In this document: in pieces, positions 1 to 11,832 of the stretch
How positions within the stretch are numbered: the stretch's first letter is position 1
How the letters are laid out: each line of letters starts with the position of its first letter
NCBI RefSeq assembly: GCF_014839805.1
Contig: NC_051142.1
Span: 19,376,589 to 19,440,588 of the forward strand
Source of the DNA: Manduca sexta
Taxonomy: Eukaryota; Arthropoda; Insecta; Lepidoptera; Sphingidae
Reading direction: 5' to 3'
Length of the DNA stretch: 64,000 nucleotides
Position numbers and translations under genes: made by a program
Notes under the pieces: model-generated
Told to the model about the DNA's origin: nothing
Database searches by the model: none
What the model saw: only the letters and a program-made list of their open reading frames with translations

Positions 1-606
1 ACTAATTATGTTCTTTACTAATGTATCTATATTAAGATTTCGACCTTGTTTTTATATATTTTAGTTTTGTATTCGACCATCTCAGTGCTAATTTCATATA
101 TACGCGTTGTTTCGTTCGATATTGTTCGAAAAACATAAAACTTAAAATTAGATATTTCTGTGTATCTAGAGTAATGCGGTAGAGTTCAGAATTTAATAAT
201 TATGGATATATTTAAACTTGATTAGCGTCTCTCCTAATCAGTGGCCTAACTACACCGTAAAGGCCCATGACTTATTCATGGAATAGGGCCCCTCGCCGTC
301 GCAGTCTGGCTTATATTAAGTCTAATTTTGTTTTAAAAAGCTACCTGTAAAATGCCCTAAACATCAACCCTGTGCACCGGATCATGAGGCAAGTCGGTCC
401 CTTTATTTTGGGCTGAAAGGCTCCTCTAGCCGAGGGGCTATAGGATTTTGCTGTCATGCCACTCTATACTTACATACCACACTGATTACCGTCACACAAG
501 CATTACTTATCATTTGTTGTTGTTATAAAGAAACATTACTTAAATATCTTTAATAGTACATTTATATTTATCTATAGTCTATATTGGAATCATATTGTTG
601 TTTCAG
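1..606. other. Upstream region and 5' UTR intron of the plus-strand esterase
   Basis: AT-rich sequence with no recognisable gene. The segment ends in TTTCAG (601-606), an acceptor just before the esterase ATG, so much of this stretch is probably a leader intron. A short GC-richer patch near 240-300 (CCATGACTTATTCATGG) is unexplained. Confidence 0.5.
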
Positions 607-611
607 TAAAA

Positions 612-3600
612 ATGTCACCCAAAGTGAAAACTGAACAAGGAATCTTGCAAGGAAAGGAGTGTACAACATATTATGGGAAGAAATATTATAGCTTCGAAGG
701 CATCCCATATGCCAAAGCGCCTGTTGGTAAACTTAGATTTCGGGTGAGTAAATATGCAGACGAAGTGGAAATATACTATAGAAATAGTTAGCAAAAACTA
801 TACGATATATCCCATAACATTTTATTTACAAACACAAACACACACACATAACGTCTTTATCCCCGAAGAGGTAGGCAGTGTATCCAGGACACCCAGTTTT
901 TGCAAAGTGTGTTCCATCCCATGATGTGGCAGAGGGTGCGAACCTATCGCCGTATTAAGCATAAATTCCACACTTCGGGGTTGATAGTGACCAGAAAAAT
1001 GAAAATATCAATTCGCCCGACCTGGAATTCCAACCCAGGTCCTCAGCAATGGTCGTACCACACACACAATACAAGTACGCCACAGAATTTTGCGGAACTA
1101 CATATATGTGAACCCATTGCACCTAGACTATTAGATCTACCAGATACAAATGTACTATGGTATCCTTCATTTGCGGCGGTTGGTGGTTGCCCGCAGATAG
1201 GAGGGAGACAATTGAAAACTCAGGGTAATTACGTGGTACGAGCTTTATTTTTACACCTCCGCGTTACACTCGGTACTGGTTGCTGGTGTTATGCAACACG
1301 AGTCACTGCCCTGGGAAACTCCGATCCAGGCGAACGGCACGTAGATGTTGCACGTGGCTGGCTCCGGCGGCAGCTCGCCGGGCAATTGGAAGGCCACGTG
1401 GGTGAGCAGGGTGTGCACGTGGTCGGGGTCAGCTCCCGCAACCGTGGTAGTGTGCACGTGGTCGGCTCCGGCGGCAGCTCGCCGGCAGTCGGTCGGGGTC
1501 AGCACACCCGACGATGGTGGTGCGCAGCTGGACGTGGTCGGGAGGCAGCTCTCCCGTCCGTCTGCTACGGCACCGTGATCCGCACCGTAGAAGTGCACCG
1601 TTAAAACACACCGTTGAAGAAAAAAGCACGCCGTAGAAGAAGAACCCTAGCGGGAACAACGACGTGTGTGAATATGTAGTGCCACGGCCAAAGATAATGG
1701 CTCAAAAAGGCGGCGGGTCGCGTTGCACGCCTATTTATGCAGGCGCCATTCGGACGTACGTCAGTGCAATGACAATTCATTGCAATGATGATGCTCATTG
1801 GTAGTTCTAATTGCGAGGGCGTTAATCATTCACATTATAACCACAGATTATTTAGAAAGACAATAGTAACGTTAACAGAGTGTATATTTAAGTATAATTG
1901 GTAACGTTACACATTCTTAATTATAGTACTTGTCTATAAAAACTGCTTCTTGTTTGCAGAATCCCGAGAAGCCAGAGTCATGGTCAGGTGTCCGCGTCGC
2001 TACCTCTCCCGGTAACAGATGCATACAATTAAATCCGTACTCAAGTACGCCACTAGAGGGCTCTGAAGACTGCCTGTACCTTAACGTATACACACCAGTG
2101 TTACCACACGATGAAATTGAAAAACTACCAGTTATTTTCTTTGTACACGGTGGTAGACTTATTTTTGGATATGGCGACTACTATAACCCAGATTATTTCC
2201 TTCGACATGATGTTATTCTAGTCACAATCAATTATAGATTAAATATACTAGGTTTTGTATGTTTGAATATTCCCGAAGCCCCTGGAAATGTTGGTTTGAA
2301 GGACACAGTTATGGCTTTACGATGGGTTAATAAAAATATCATAAATTTTAACGGCGACCCGAATAATGTGACGGTATTTGGCGAGAGCGCTGGAGCTGCT
2401 GTTGTCAGTTCGTATTTAACTTCTAAAATGGCTGAAGGACTATTTGCAAAAGTCATTGCGCAATCTGGGAACTTGTTATCTGATTTATATATGAGACACG
2501 AAGACCCAATCGAAAAGGCTAAGAACGTAGCATCGGTCTTAGGCGAGGATATAGATGATCCTAAATCTCTCTACGAATTTTTAGTTAATGTTCCTATAGA
2601 CGATTTGATCTACGCCTTCACTACTACAGAATTAAACAGACCACCTGGTATAATAAATGCATATTTCTTACCAGTTGTAGAGCAAAAATTCGATAATGTC
2701 GAACAATTTTTTACTGAATACCCTCTGAAATGTATCAACGAGAATCGTCACGCAAAAATGCCTGTATTGGCCGGTTGCAATTCTTTCGAAGCAGCTATGT
2801 TTTTACGGAAGGATGATGATGGAAAAATACAATATGAGACTGATTTTTATTATTTTATACCTCACAATTTGTTTATCGAACGCGACAGCGCTAAAGCCAG
2901 AGATTTCATTGCAAAGTTGAAAGCTTTCTATTTGAATAACCGAGAACCTTCAGATGAAACGAAAGTAGAGTATTTGAACATGGTTTCTGATTGCTATTTC
3001 CAAAGAGATGTATATTATTTTAATGAACTTGTGTCAAAAAGCAATCCTTTATATTTCTTCAAGTTCGATTTCTTTGGTAATTTGAATACCAGAGTCATCA
3101 AAAGTTTGGGCATTAAAGGTGCTTCCCACGGAGATATGATACAATATCAATTTTATAGGAAAAACAAAGCTTCTCAATGTACAGAAAGAGATCAGAGGAT
3201 TATCGACTTCTTCAGTGAGGCTTGGTGCAATTTTGCTAAATATGGGTAAGTCACTTTGTTATGTATAATATAATATCAGCCCTGTATTATATACTGTTCG
3301 ACTATTGGGCATGGGCATCCTCTAGCACTGAGAAGAATTAGGCCTTAATCCAGCACGCTGGCCTAGTGCTGATTGGCAGACTTCACTAACCTTCAAAATT
3401 CCTATAGAGAACTTGTCAGGTATGCAGGTGTCCTCACGGTATTTCGCAGCATGTAAACATTTTATTTAACTTCATAAAATAACAGTAAGTATAGCAATTA
3501 AGTAAAGACGAGTAATTACACATAAAGAAAATTCTATTGATATCATACGCGGCAAGAAAACTATAGTCAAGTTTATAACACATATCATTTGGCACTTGAA

Positions 3601-3790
3601 CATGATACTAGCAATATTATTTACTTTCAGAATGCCGACATGGAAGGACCAAAAGGTAAAATGGCTTCCATACCAAACAGAAGCAAAACATACTCTCATA
3701 GTGGACGAACAGATCAAACTAACCAAGGACGCTGATCTAGACAGACTTAAGTTTTGTATCGAAATGGTTAAAGAAAGGTGTAAATTATAA
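612..3790 (+). CDS. Carboxylesterase (insect COE family), three coding exons, variant oxyanion hole
   Basis: Spliced model: coding exons 612-743, 1960-3245 and 3631-3790, giving 525 residues, normal for an insect carboxylesterase. Donors are CGG|GTGAGT and GG|GTAAGT; acceptors are TTTGCAG and CTTTCAG. Phases 0 and 2 keep the frame. A TTTCAG acceptor at 601-606 just before the ATG implies a 5' UTR intron. Family features seen: FEGIPYAKAP near the N-terminus, SEDCLYLNVY, nucleophile elbow GESAG with Ser187, acidic residue Glu321 (NSFEAA), and His434 (GASHGD). The triad is therefore complete, and ester hydrolysis is the expected reaction. The oxyanion motif reads H107-G-G-R110 where HGGG or HGGA is usual, so activity may be altered. 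No N-terminal signal peptide is evident, suggesting an intracellular enzyme. Intron 1 holds a SINE and an LTR-like block; intron 2 holds a short repeat. It faces the minus-strand esterase tail to tail. The exact substrate is unknown. Confidence 0.9.
855..1098 (-). mobile_element. tRNA-derived SINE copy, diverged, in esterase intron 1
   Basis: Minus-strand copy of the same SINE, recognisable by TTTATCCCCGAAGAGGTAGG at one end and GTCCTCAGC near the tRNA-like head. It is more diverged than the copies at 20641 and 63358 and lies wholly inside intron 1 of the plus-strand esterase. Confidence 0.7.
1140..1912 (-). mobile_element. Possible solo LTR with GC-rich internal repeats, in esterase intron 1
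   Basis: Read on the minus strand the block starts TGTAACGTTACC near 1911, has a TATA-like GCATAAATAGG near 1740, a GC-rich body, and an AATAAA just past 1250, as expected of an LTR promoter and polyadenylation unit. The body (1340-1560) repeats GGCTCCGGCGGCAGCTCGCC and CACGTGGTCGG motifs at least twice each, and the next 80 bases repeat CCGTAGAAG-type units. No target-site duplication or flanking element was identified, so LTR identity is inferred. Long frames across it on both strands reflect high GC, not genes. Confidence 0.35.
3272..3395 (-). repeat. Lepidopteran LINE-3'-end-like repeat in esterase intron 2
   Basis: The minus strand matches the element at 51465: ACTAGGCCAGCGTGCTGG-type core, GGCCTAATTCTTCTCAGTG, GATGCCCATGCCC and an AT-rich tail with ATACAGGGCTGATATT. 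It is diverged. Confidence 0.6.
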
Positions 3791-3874
3791 AATGACTTTC
3801 AACAGTTCAATCCTAAACTCAATAGTACTTAAGCAAAAGTTACCAATATTCGTGCAATAGTAATCAAACATACA

Positions 3875-4108
3875 AACGCATACCTCGTCCTATACTTGTA
3901 GGTGTAGGCAGAAGCGCAACTGGTGCAATATCGTTTCTGCTGTGCGAATTCCGTCTCGTGATGGATAGGGGCGAGCTTATCCCCATATCGGGCACAAATT
4001 CCCAACTCCGAGCTGATTAAATATTACTATTCTGCTCGGCCGGGGTCAAACCTAAGACCTCAGCACTGCAGTCGTACCTTAATACACCTACGCCATCGAA
4101 GTAGTCAG
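3875..4108 (-). mobile_element. tRNA-derived SINE copy, diverged
   Basis: Minus-strand SINE relic just past the stop codon of the plus-strand esterase. It shares CAGAAGCGCAAC, CCATATCGGGCACAAATTCC and ACCTAAGACCTCAGC with the other copies. The tRNA-like head is decayed. Confidence 0.65.
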
Positions 4109-4135
4109 TTAATCAGTCGACCCATTGCTATAGCT

Positions 4136-4193
4136 AACCAAAATGCGATTTTATCTCTATATTGCTATATAGAGATAAAATCGCAATTTGGTT
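4136..4193. repeat. Near-perfect hairpin palindrome, 27-base arms
   Basis: Arms 4136-4162 and 4167-4193 are reverse complements with one mismatch in 27, around a 4-base TGCT loop. The core is GCGATTTTATCTCTATAT. It lies about 350 bases past the esterase stop codon and beside a SINE relic. It could be a tiny foldback MITE or a structured RNA end; no coding potential. Confidence 0.85.
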
Positions 4194-4199
4194 ACCTTC

Positions 4200-7100
4200 T
4201 CTAATCCCATTTTAATGTAAACCTGGTAATCCTAAACCCAGGATGTATCGGCCTATAAGCTATATACAATGCTTCTAGGTCAAGAAGATACACTTTAAAG
4301 TCTCTTAATAGCATTAATATCGGTCACAAGTAACATTCCTTCAATAATTTTCAATATTTTTAATTATAATTAATGGCGACAGAAAATTTATAAGTACATT
4401 GTAATGTGACAATCTTCCCAGCTTGTTAAGAAATGCAATTAGCATTAAAGTTCTATCAAAAATATTTTACTTCCTATTAATAAATTGTAATTAACATAAT
4501 AAGTAGGTAAGGAAAGGTTTTTTTAGAATAGATATTATTTGGTGTGGCCTACAAAAAGTACATTTGATGTATTTAAGATCTGTGATAAATGTGTGTTGGT
4601 TACTTAATATTTTATATAAAGGACTTAAATATGGGCAAAGGCATGTGACATGTGATTTCGGTGCTTGAAACTAAGATTAGAATTTATGTTAGGTTAAATT
4701 GGGTGGTAAAGTTTTATTATTATATAATTTTTGTGTTTATAATACAGGGAACAAAATATTTTTGAATTGAAACAACATTGATACTATACAGAGAAATTTA
4801 CAGTCTAATTTTTATTATGTTTAATAACAAAAAAAATATCCGAGCTGCTATAGATTTAGCATAATAGCCACTAATGGCTCGTTGTTCAATCGTCTATAAT
4901 CTCCATCAAGTAAATTATAATCTGACTAAACACGGAAAAGTGAGACGAATGAACAATTTAATGTATTTAAACTGTATTTTTTAATATTTACATTTTGTAA
5001 ATATCCTATTAATAACACGTGTTGATAAAAATATCAGTCTGTACTCTTTTTTTATGAAATGTCAGATACAATATTCCTAAACTCATGGTCTCAATGGTAC
5101 CGTTTTAAAACTTTGATGAGTCTCTGGGATAAAATTCATATTATTAGAAATATTTTTTTATTAAATTAAGGTGACTTAAATTGTTGTGCAATTGCGGTAT
5201 TATTTAATAAATTATTAAAAAAAAATATCATCATTTTTGTTCAGTCCATGAAAATTGGGCATTATAGCTTGTTTTTTTTAAATAAATGAGCCGCACGCTT
5301 GATGCTGATTCATGCTCCCTGATAAAAATTTGTGAATCCGTCCCCCCTCCTCACCTGAATTGAATTCTGGAGACACCCATAGCCGCAGCATAACATGTTA
5401 CACAGTTCAGCATGTTGCCATGGAAGCTAGTTTGCAAAGATATTTATATCTGAGGAGCAAAAATGTACGCGGTGGGTTCTGCGCACAAAAACTAGTAAGC
5501 TGTATGTTGATTATAACATTTACAATGCATAGGCACAGTCAACAACACTTTATTCATCAAATAGTTCATCGACAAGGTTTTTATCGTATGAATTCGCGTC
5601 TTCATATGTTTATATTGTTCATAGTTTAAATATTGTGTTAATTTAATGCTGTATATTCCAAAACAAATGAATTAAAGCGAAGATTATACAACCTTCATTA
5701 AGTCCAAGAACTTGATAACCTTGTAGTTTTAAATAATACAGATACGAAAAAAAAATAAAAAAGATGTAATGGGTAGAGGAAGAAAAATATACGATGTTAC
5801 TTACAATATTTATTCATAATAATTGATATAAAAATATACTCTTAACGTCTAAGATGGAAATAATAACTAGACATTATTGGCACAAAATTTATATACTGTA
5901 TAAATATTAATTTTTGAATATAAAGACATCTAATATTCACATTGAGCGGAGGACCTCCCGCGCCATCTTGAAAATATTCCCGCTAAAAATTATTGCGGAT
6001 TTAAAAAAAATAAGTCAAAAATATACTTAGTTCAAATAAAGGAACAAGTTATAATGTTTTGTTTAATCAATGTTACCATCGTATGTAGACTAGTATATTT
6101 TTTAAGCAAAAAGGCCGCAATGTAAATACTGGATTATGGAAAGTCAACATCGAAATTAAAGTACAATACGACATGACAATTTTATTACAAATGGAAGTAA
6201 TAGAATAAATGTAAATGCATCTTATATCTCAGACTATTTGCGGTACATACAAACTGCCACTGAAAATGGCGCTTTTTCCCTAATTATAACAAAGTGAAGT
6301 GACAAATAGCGAAAATTTGGACCTGCCAATATTATAAGTATAGTTGTTAACGGCTGTAAGCTACTGCGACATAAGGAATTAAGGTTCAAACTGAATTAAG
6401 TCCACTGTCAAGGTGGCCAAATATGTCGAGAGAATCGATTTGTTGATCCCAAATATTTCTAGTTCTTTCTTTCTCATAATTTTAATGTTAAGTACTTTCT
6501 TTTTTTTTAACCTTATTTCGCCGACCTGTTTCGCCTGTCACAAAATGGGGGAGGTAATTGCATAGGAAGACAACGAATATTAATTAAATCTACAATTTTT
6601 GACAATTATAATAATAATTTTAACCTTAAATAATCAATACTTATTGACAAGGAAATGTCATAGTGATGTAGTGAATATGTTTTTTCTTCCTGTTATATTA
6701 AGCGTCTTGTATGAAATTTAGGACTACATTAAACGACGGCTTGCCAAGGATATCATTAACTTGAATGCAGAAAATATCAGCCAATGTAACTGTAACTAAG
6801 ACTTTAGACTACATTACTCTTGCAATGATCATAACAAATTAGGAATGTTTGCGATATATGCGAAATAAATACTGTAAAATTAAATTACTTGGAAATTAAT
6901 TGATCCCTTTTAATTTACAATTGGAAAGGAAACGTATGAAAGTTGTCGATAAACTATTTTTTTTATATCACTCATGAAATCATAACACTAAGTGGTGTGG
7001 AATTCAACACGATAGCGACCTCAGTATCTATTAAGGAAATAGAACAAACAAATTATACGTGAACGTTGCGATCAAAATTTATTCTGATTGGTCATTTCCT

Positions 7101-7200
7101 CGATCCGGAGATGTCGGCAAAGATCGTCTAACCAGCCCTGCTCGAGGGTAAAGTAGCTGTACTATAGTTTGCCAAAAAGGTCGTAAATATATATTATTAA
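4200..7200. other. Gene-free AT-rich interval between the two esterases
   Basis: Very AT-rich with many homopolymer runs. I see no spliced coding pattern, RNA gene or complete mobile element. The 89-codon frame at 5360-5629 has no family resemblance and is treated as chance. Confidence 0.5.
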
Positions 7201-7407
7201 ATGTAAATTTTATTATCTATGACAACTTTCACACTTAATTAGTATCCAACATGACCATGCGAGAAAGTTTAAATGTTACATCTATTTAAAGTCAAACATG
7301 TTTAGCACTACAATCGATATCAGATATCATGAATTACTAGCCAATGTAGACTGCTCTTAATTACTGATTTAAAGCATACACTGAACTCGTATGGTCAATA
7401 GAACAGT

Positions 7408-10400
7408 CTACTTTTTCCCGCCGAGTGACTCGAAGAAATTAACGAATTTGTTGACACCTATGTTTTTGGGTAAGTCGTCTTCTGGGGGGTCGTTGGCCCT
7501 GATCACGTCCTTGGGCATCCCATTCGAGTTCTGCACCATTTTGATTTCATTAGACGTCCTAGGTTTGCTATGTATACCGTTGACGTGGGTATCTTGCTTG
7601 TGTTCGGATATTACCGCCGGTTCGGGTATCTTCGCCGCTGGTGCGGGTATCTCCGCCGCTGGCGCAGGTATTTCCGCCGCTGGTTCGGGTATCTCCGCCA
7701 CCGGTTCGGGTATGACTGGCTCTGGCTCGGGGACTGCGGGTATCGGTTCAGGTATTTCCGGCGGTGAATCGACTATTTCTGGGGATGGTTCGGGTGTTTT
7801 CGGCACGGAAGACTCTTCGATTACCTGCAATAAACATAAAATATTTTAATTAGGCGAACATGTAGCTGTTTTACGTAGCAGTTTGAAAACTGAAGCCAAT
7901 GTATTTACTTAGCTCTTTGAGGCTTAACAAGTGCAGCGGCACGCAGTTTCATGTAATTCAAAATTCTGATGCTATTTATGTTTATAAGCAGAAGAGACTT
8001 CCCATCAAGGAAGCAACCCTCATTATTCAGTGATAAAGGACTAGCAAATGCTCGCAGCTCCGCTCGCGTTTAAGTATGCTACCGAAACAAAAAGTAGCAC
8101 GGAAAATATTGTAGCTTCCATAAAAGCAATTTAGGAAACCGACTTCCAAAATAACACCTCTTTTCAAACAATTAACACTAATATTTCAAAATAGAATAGA
8201 ATCTAGATTACGTGTAGTACCTGACTGGTGACAACAGTTTCGATAACGGAGATGATCTCTGGCTCCGTTTTCCGCGGCGCTTCTAAGGTGTTCGTCTTCG
8301 GATGGTCCCAGATTTTGAAGTACTTTGTGTACACTTCGTCCCAGAAGTCCATCTTCTCTTTGTCCGGGTTTGTTCCGAGAGACAGCTCAGAGCCAATATT
8401 CAGATAGTACTGGGTGTCTTTGGTCACCGGCAACCACGTGGTAGTGAGGTAGTGGTTCTCGTCTGGGGTTGGGTTCCTGGAAAAATAGTGGTTAGTGTTA
8501 ATGTCGTATTCTGAAGCAGGCGTAATCAATCTGCTTACAGTGAAGGTCAGCCAGTTGAGTTTGAACTTTAAGTTCTCTGAACATCCGGTTGATTTACTTT
8601 GCCGTGTAAAAAAAAAAATAACTAGTTCTGATTTTATCCCGACGCTTCGAAGACTGCAGTCTTCATGGTCATGGAGTGAACCCGAAAACAAATTTTATAT
8701 TGATGCTTAACATTCGCGTAAATATAAGAAATCATTATTATATGGTAGTGGTTACCCAATAATTTAGTACAACCATAATAATGTTAAAACTGATGTGAAA
8801 TATCAGGATTCTTCGGAGTATTAGTTCAATCATCATCAAAGCCCGCGTACCAATCTTAAAACTATTTTAATTCTACTCACCCACTCTTGGCGAAGTTAGT
8901 CCAGAGCCTAACCACCCTCTCCCTGGTCTTCACATCCTGAGGAGTTGGCTCCACGTCCTTCTGGAAGTCGTTCTTGAACAGATATCCCAGTTCAGCCATG
9001 TGAGTGGCACACTTCATCCCAATTTGATTGAATAGGGGCAAAGATACGTTTAATTCGCCAACATAATCAAATTTGTAAAAGTATATCGGCTTGTTGGTTG
9101 CTTGGACCAAATATTTGATGTATCTATGCATATCTATATTGAAAGCTTGGTCAGAGAAGAGCTGGAACTGTTCCAACATAGTTTCAGCGTTTTTGGGTTT
9201 CCCTTTGAAGTATATCTCCTTAATTTTTTCGGCAATAGCCAAAGATTCCTCAGAGTTCCTTTCTAATTTCAAATCTGCAGGTATGAAATCTTGTAGATCG
9301 TCAGACTTCTTCTCGATGCATAATTCAAGCGTAGTACCACCTATCATAACAGGAACGTTGGCTACTCTTCCAGATGTTAAGATGTCGATAAACGCCTCAG
9401 AAATCGCGGCTTCGATGCCTGGAAACTCTTTTTCTATCACTAATGTGAAGAGCATAGGACTACTATCTAGTGGATTGATCTTCTCATTGGCTTCTACAAG
9501 GTCTCTAGTCGGCGTAGAGTTCAAAAATTCAAGAATTTCATCGACATCGTCAGCGTCACAGCCAAGATGACTCGCTAGGGTCTTAGCATTCTTTATAGGA
9601 TCTTCTTGGAAGCACTGACAGAGACCACAGCCTGACTGCATGATGGCTTTGCTCATCAAATTCTTACTCAATGGGCTGGCGGTGAGAATAGACGTTGAAA
9701 TAGCTCCAAAACTTTCCCCAAAAACTGTGATGTTACCAGAATTACCTCCGAAATTATGGATATTCTCTTTCACCCATCTTAAGGCTTGAATTTGGTCTTT
9801 GAAACCAGCATTACCTGAGACTTCCGGGGTGTTCAGACATAGGAATCCCAGAGGTCCACATCTGTAGTTAATGGTTACAACCACAACATCCTTTTCTACT
9901 AAGTAATCAGGGCCATACAAGTTACTGTTGCCTGACCCCCACCTGTAACCACCCCCGTGAACCCAGAATAAGACAGGGAGGAACTCGCCGTCAAGGTTGG
10001 GGGTGTAAATGTTGAGGAAGAGACAGTTCTCGTCGCCTGTGTACTCTTTGGTGAAGGTATAGTCGATTTGCGCACTCACGTTCCCCTCGGAGGTGGCATC
10101 TCTGATACCCTCCCAAGGTTCAGGAGGTTGAGGGGCCTGGAACATAACAATTATTACGTTATTAATAAGCGTATCTTATTGGACATGAATTCGTTTTCTA
10201 AGTCAAGTCATCAGTTATATATACAGCATGAATAGGCCTGCTCGATCGTTGACCAGAGTGATACTACCACTTTGCCAGACATGAAAAACTAAGGACCTGG
10301 TCCACAACCCACCAAGAACTTATATTTCACTAACTATATTAAATATACTATTTTTTAGACTTAAAATAACATTTTTGTCTCCATGTCACTTATCTGGGTT

Positions 10401-10924
10401 ACATAACTAGAGAAATAACAAGTCAAGATATCTTATCATATTTACTCTCGAGATACTCGAGTGAGGGGATCAAGAGATTGGTGCGCAGAGCGATCTGACG
10501 CATACAAAGGATAGGTATCTTGATGCAGTGTCATATAGATGGTGCAATAATTAACAAAAAATATAATCGAGGCTAATCACTGAATGGATGCCTAAAAGTT
10601 ACAATATGCTTGGTTTTTTTAATATAATAATTATGGAACGGCCGGTACAGAGAAGTTTTGGGCTTTGTTAAGTTTTTGGGCAATCGCACTTCTTAACATC
10701 AGGGATAAGGCTTAGGAGACTCGTATTACTGAATTATAAAACAATACGCCTTTAACAGATGCTTTGGCCTGAATATTTACACTGACCTTAAACCGAAGGG
10801 AGCCGAGTGGCGGCTTCGCGTACGGTATCCCTTGGAAGCTGTAGAACGCCCTGCCCGAGGGGCTATTGACCACGCGGCCCTGCAGCCGGCCCTGTTCCAC
10901 GTTTACTACTGGTGCTTCTGTCAT
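7408..10924 (-). CDS. Carboxylesterase with Pro/Glu/Ala-rich repeat C-terminal tail, four coding exons
   Basis: Spliced model on the minus strand: 10924-10787, 10136-8881, 8476-8221 and 7824-7408; 688 residues against about 530-560 usual. Introns follow LRFK (phase 0), NFAKSG (phase 2) and VVTSQ (phase 0), with GT-AG borders. The first two positions match the plus-strand esterase. Catalytic features: oxyanion HGGG from His106, Ser188 in GESFG (Phe where Ala is usual), Glu317 and His425. The core ends with NPTPDENHYL and a run typical of family C-termini. Exon 4 adds residues 551-688: 7-residue units such as AEIPEPA and AEIPAPA, encoded by 21-base repeats, then a hydrophilic segment ending in NFFESLGGKK. 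There is no signal peptide. An AATAAA lies at 7213-7208. A TTTTCCAG acceptor ends at 10935, ten bases before the ATG, implying a 5' UTR intron. The enzyme core is certain; the tail exon rests on splice phase, an open frame and the regular repeat. Confidence 0.88.
7605..7725 (-). repeat. Coding minisatellite, about 21-base units
   Basis: Repeats of a 21-base unit (on the plus strand TCCGCCGCTGGTGCGGGTA-like) encode the A-E-I-P-E/A-P-A units of the esterase tail. At least four adjacent units are clear, with related degenerate Pro/Glu units on both sides. The unit length is a multiple of three, so copy-number change would preserve the frame. Confidence 0.85.
8041..8120 (-). mobile_element. Helitron-type 3' end in esterase intron 3
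   Basis: The minus strand ends with a GC hairpin region (GCGAGCGGAGCTGCGAGC) then ATTTGCTAG, with T next to CTAG, the standard Helitron 3' signature, shared with copies at 28328 and 55097. The 5' end is not resolved. Confidence 0.5.
8630..8708 (+). repeat. Short dispersed repeat in esterase intron 2
   Basis: Contains ATCCCGACGCTTCGAAGACTGCAG and TTCATGGTCATGG, a motif also present at 30085-30200 (TCCCGACGTTTCAACGACTG, ATCATGGTCACCC). I recognise this as a common short repeat in moth and butterfly genomes. Confidence 0.5.
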
Positions 10925-11832
10925 TCTACCACCGCTGGAAAAGAAATTCGATTAAAACCTTAGGACAAATAGAACCTGCTAATAATTTTCCGCATTCATA
11001 GCCATGAGGTGTATGTCGAAGAAACGGCTTAATATTATCCATCGCTGAGGCTTATCGCAGCAGCGAGATAATTTAATATAGAGTATATGAGTTCTTGGTC
11101 TCCCGGAAACCTTTTAGTCGCGCTTGGAGAGCTCTAAAGGTGTTTATTGCATATCTAAACAATTTTCTTAACGCGATTTTAGAGCCATAGAAAAATTGGC
11201 AGAATTCCAATTTCTTACTTATCAGAAACTTAAGGTTGGCATGCGACCAATTGGGTCGCCCATAAATTCCAACAATGCCAAGGGAAATCCAGGGAACTGA
11301 AGGAGTATCTGGGAATATCACTGACCGCAAGATAGAAGACGAACCGCACCTTTAACGTTAGATATTATAAAACGTAATGCTTCAAGCTGTCGTATACGTC
11401 CCACAGAAAAAAACTAGATGTGCTCTATAATAAATAAAGATGATATTCAATAAAACTAACCTGCAAACACTCGCTACACAAACCACAATACTTTCATATC
11501 ATATCGAATAGATAACGACGGCAGATAGAAAAACTCGAGGAATTTCGTAATACGATAACAACTATGATTAGATCAGAGAAGAAATACTAGATTTAGTACC
11601 GCGGTTTTGCTTTCTAAAACCCGGTTTTAATAGTGTTAATATACAATAGTTGAATTTTTATGATAGATGCGTAGCATTGCGCATATAAAAGGGTGGTGAG
11701 CCTAATGCTAGGGTTTTATTGACTGATCATCTTATACCACTTGCTGGATCCAAACTAATATGACGCAGTCGATTCCAAGATACAAATGAAAATATTCATA
11801 GACATTAAACATTGCATTAGTTACAAATTATC

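Noticed and set aside
900..1604. 234-codon plus-strand frame, with 115- and 76-codon antisense frames over 1251-1659
   Set aside because: It crosses a SINE and a GC-rich repeat block inside an esterase intron; the open frames follow from high GC and repeats, and no family resemblance is seen.
7391..7849. 152-codon Gly/Ser/Ala-rich frame on the plus strand
   Set aside because: It is the antisense shadow of the repeat-coding esterase exon; the minus-strand frame has a proper splice acceptor and continues the esterase in phase.
9091..9570. 159-codon plus-strand frame
   Set aside because: Antisense shadow of esterase exon 2.
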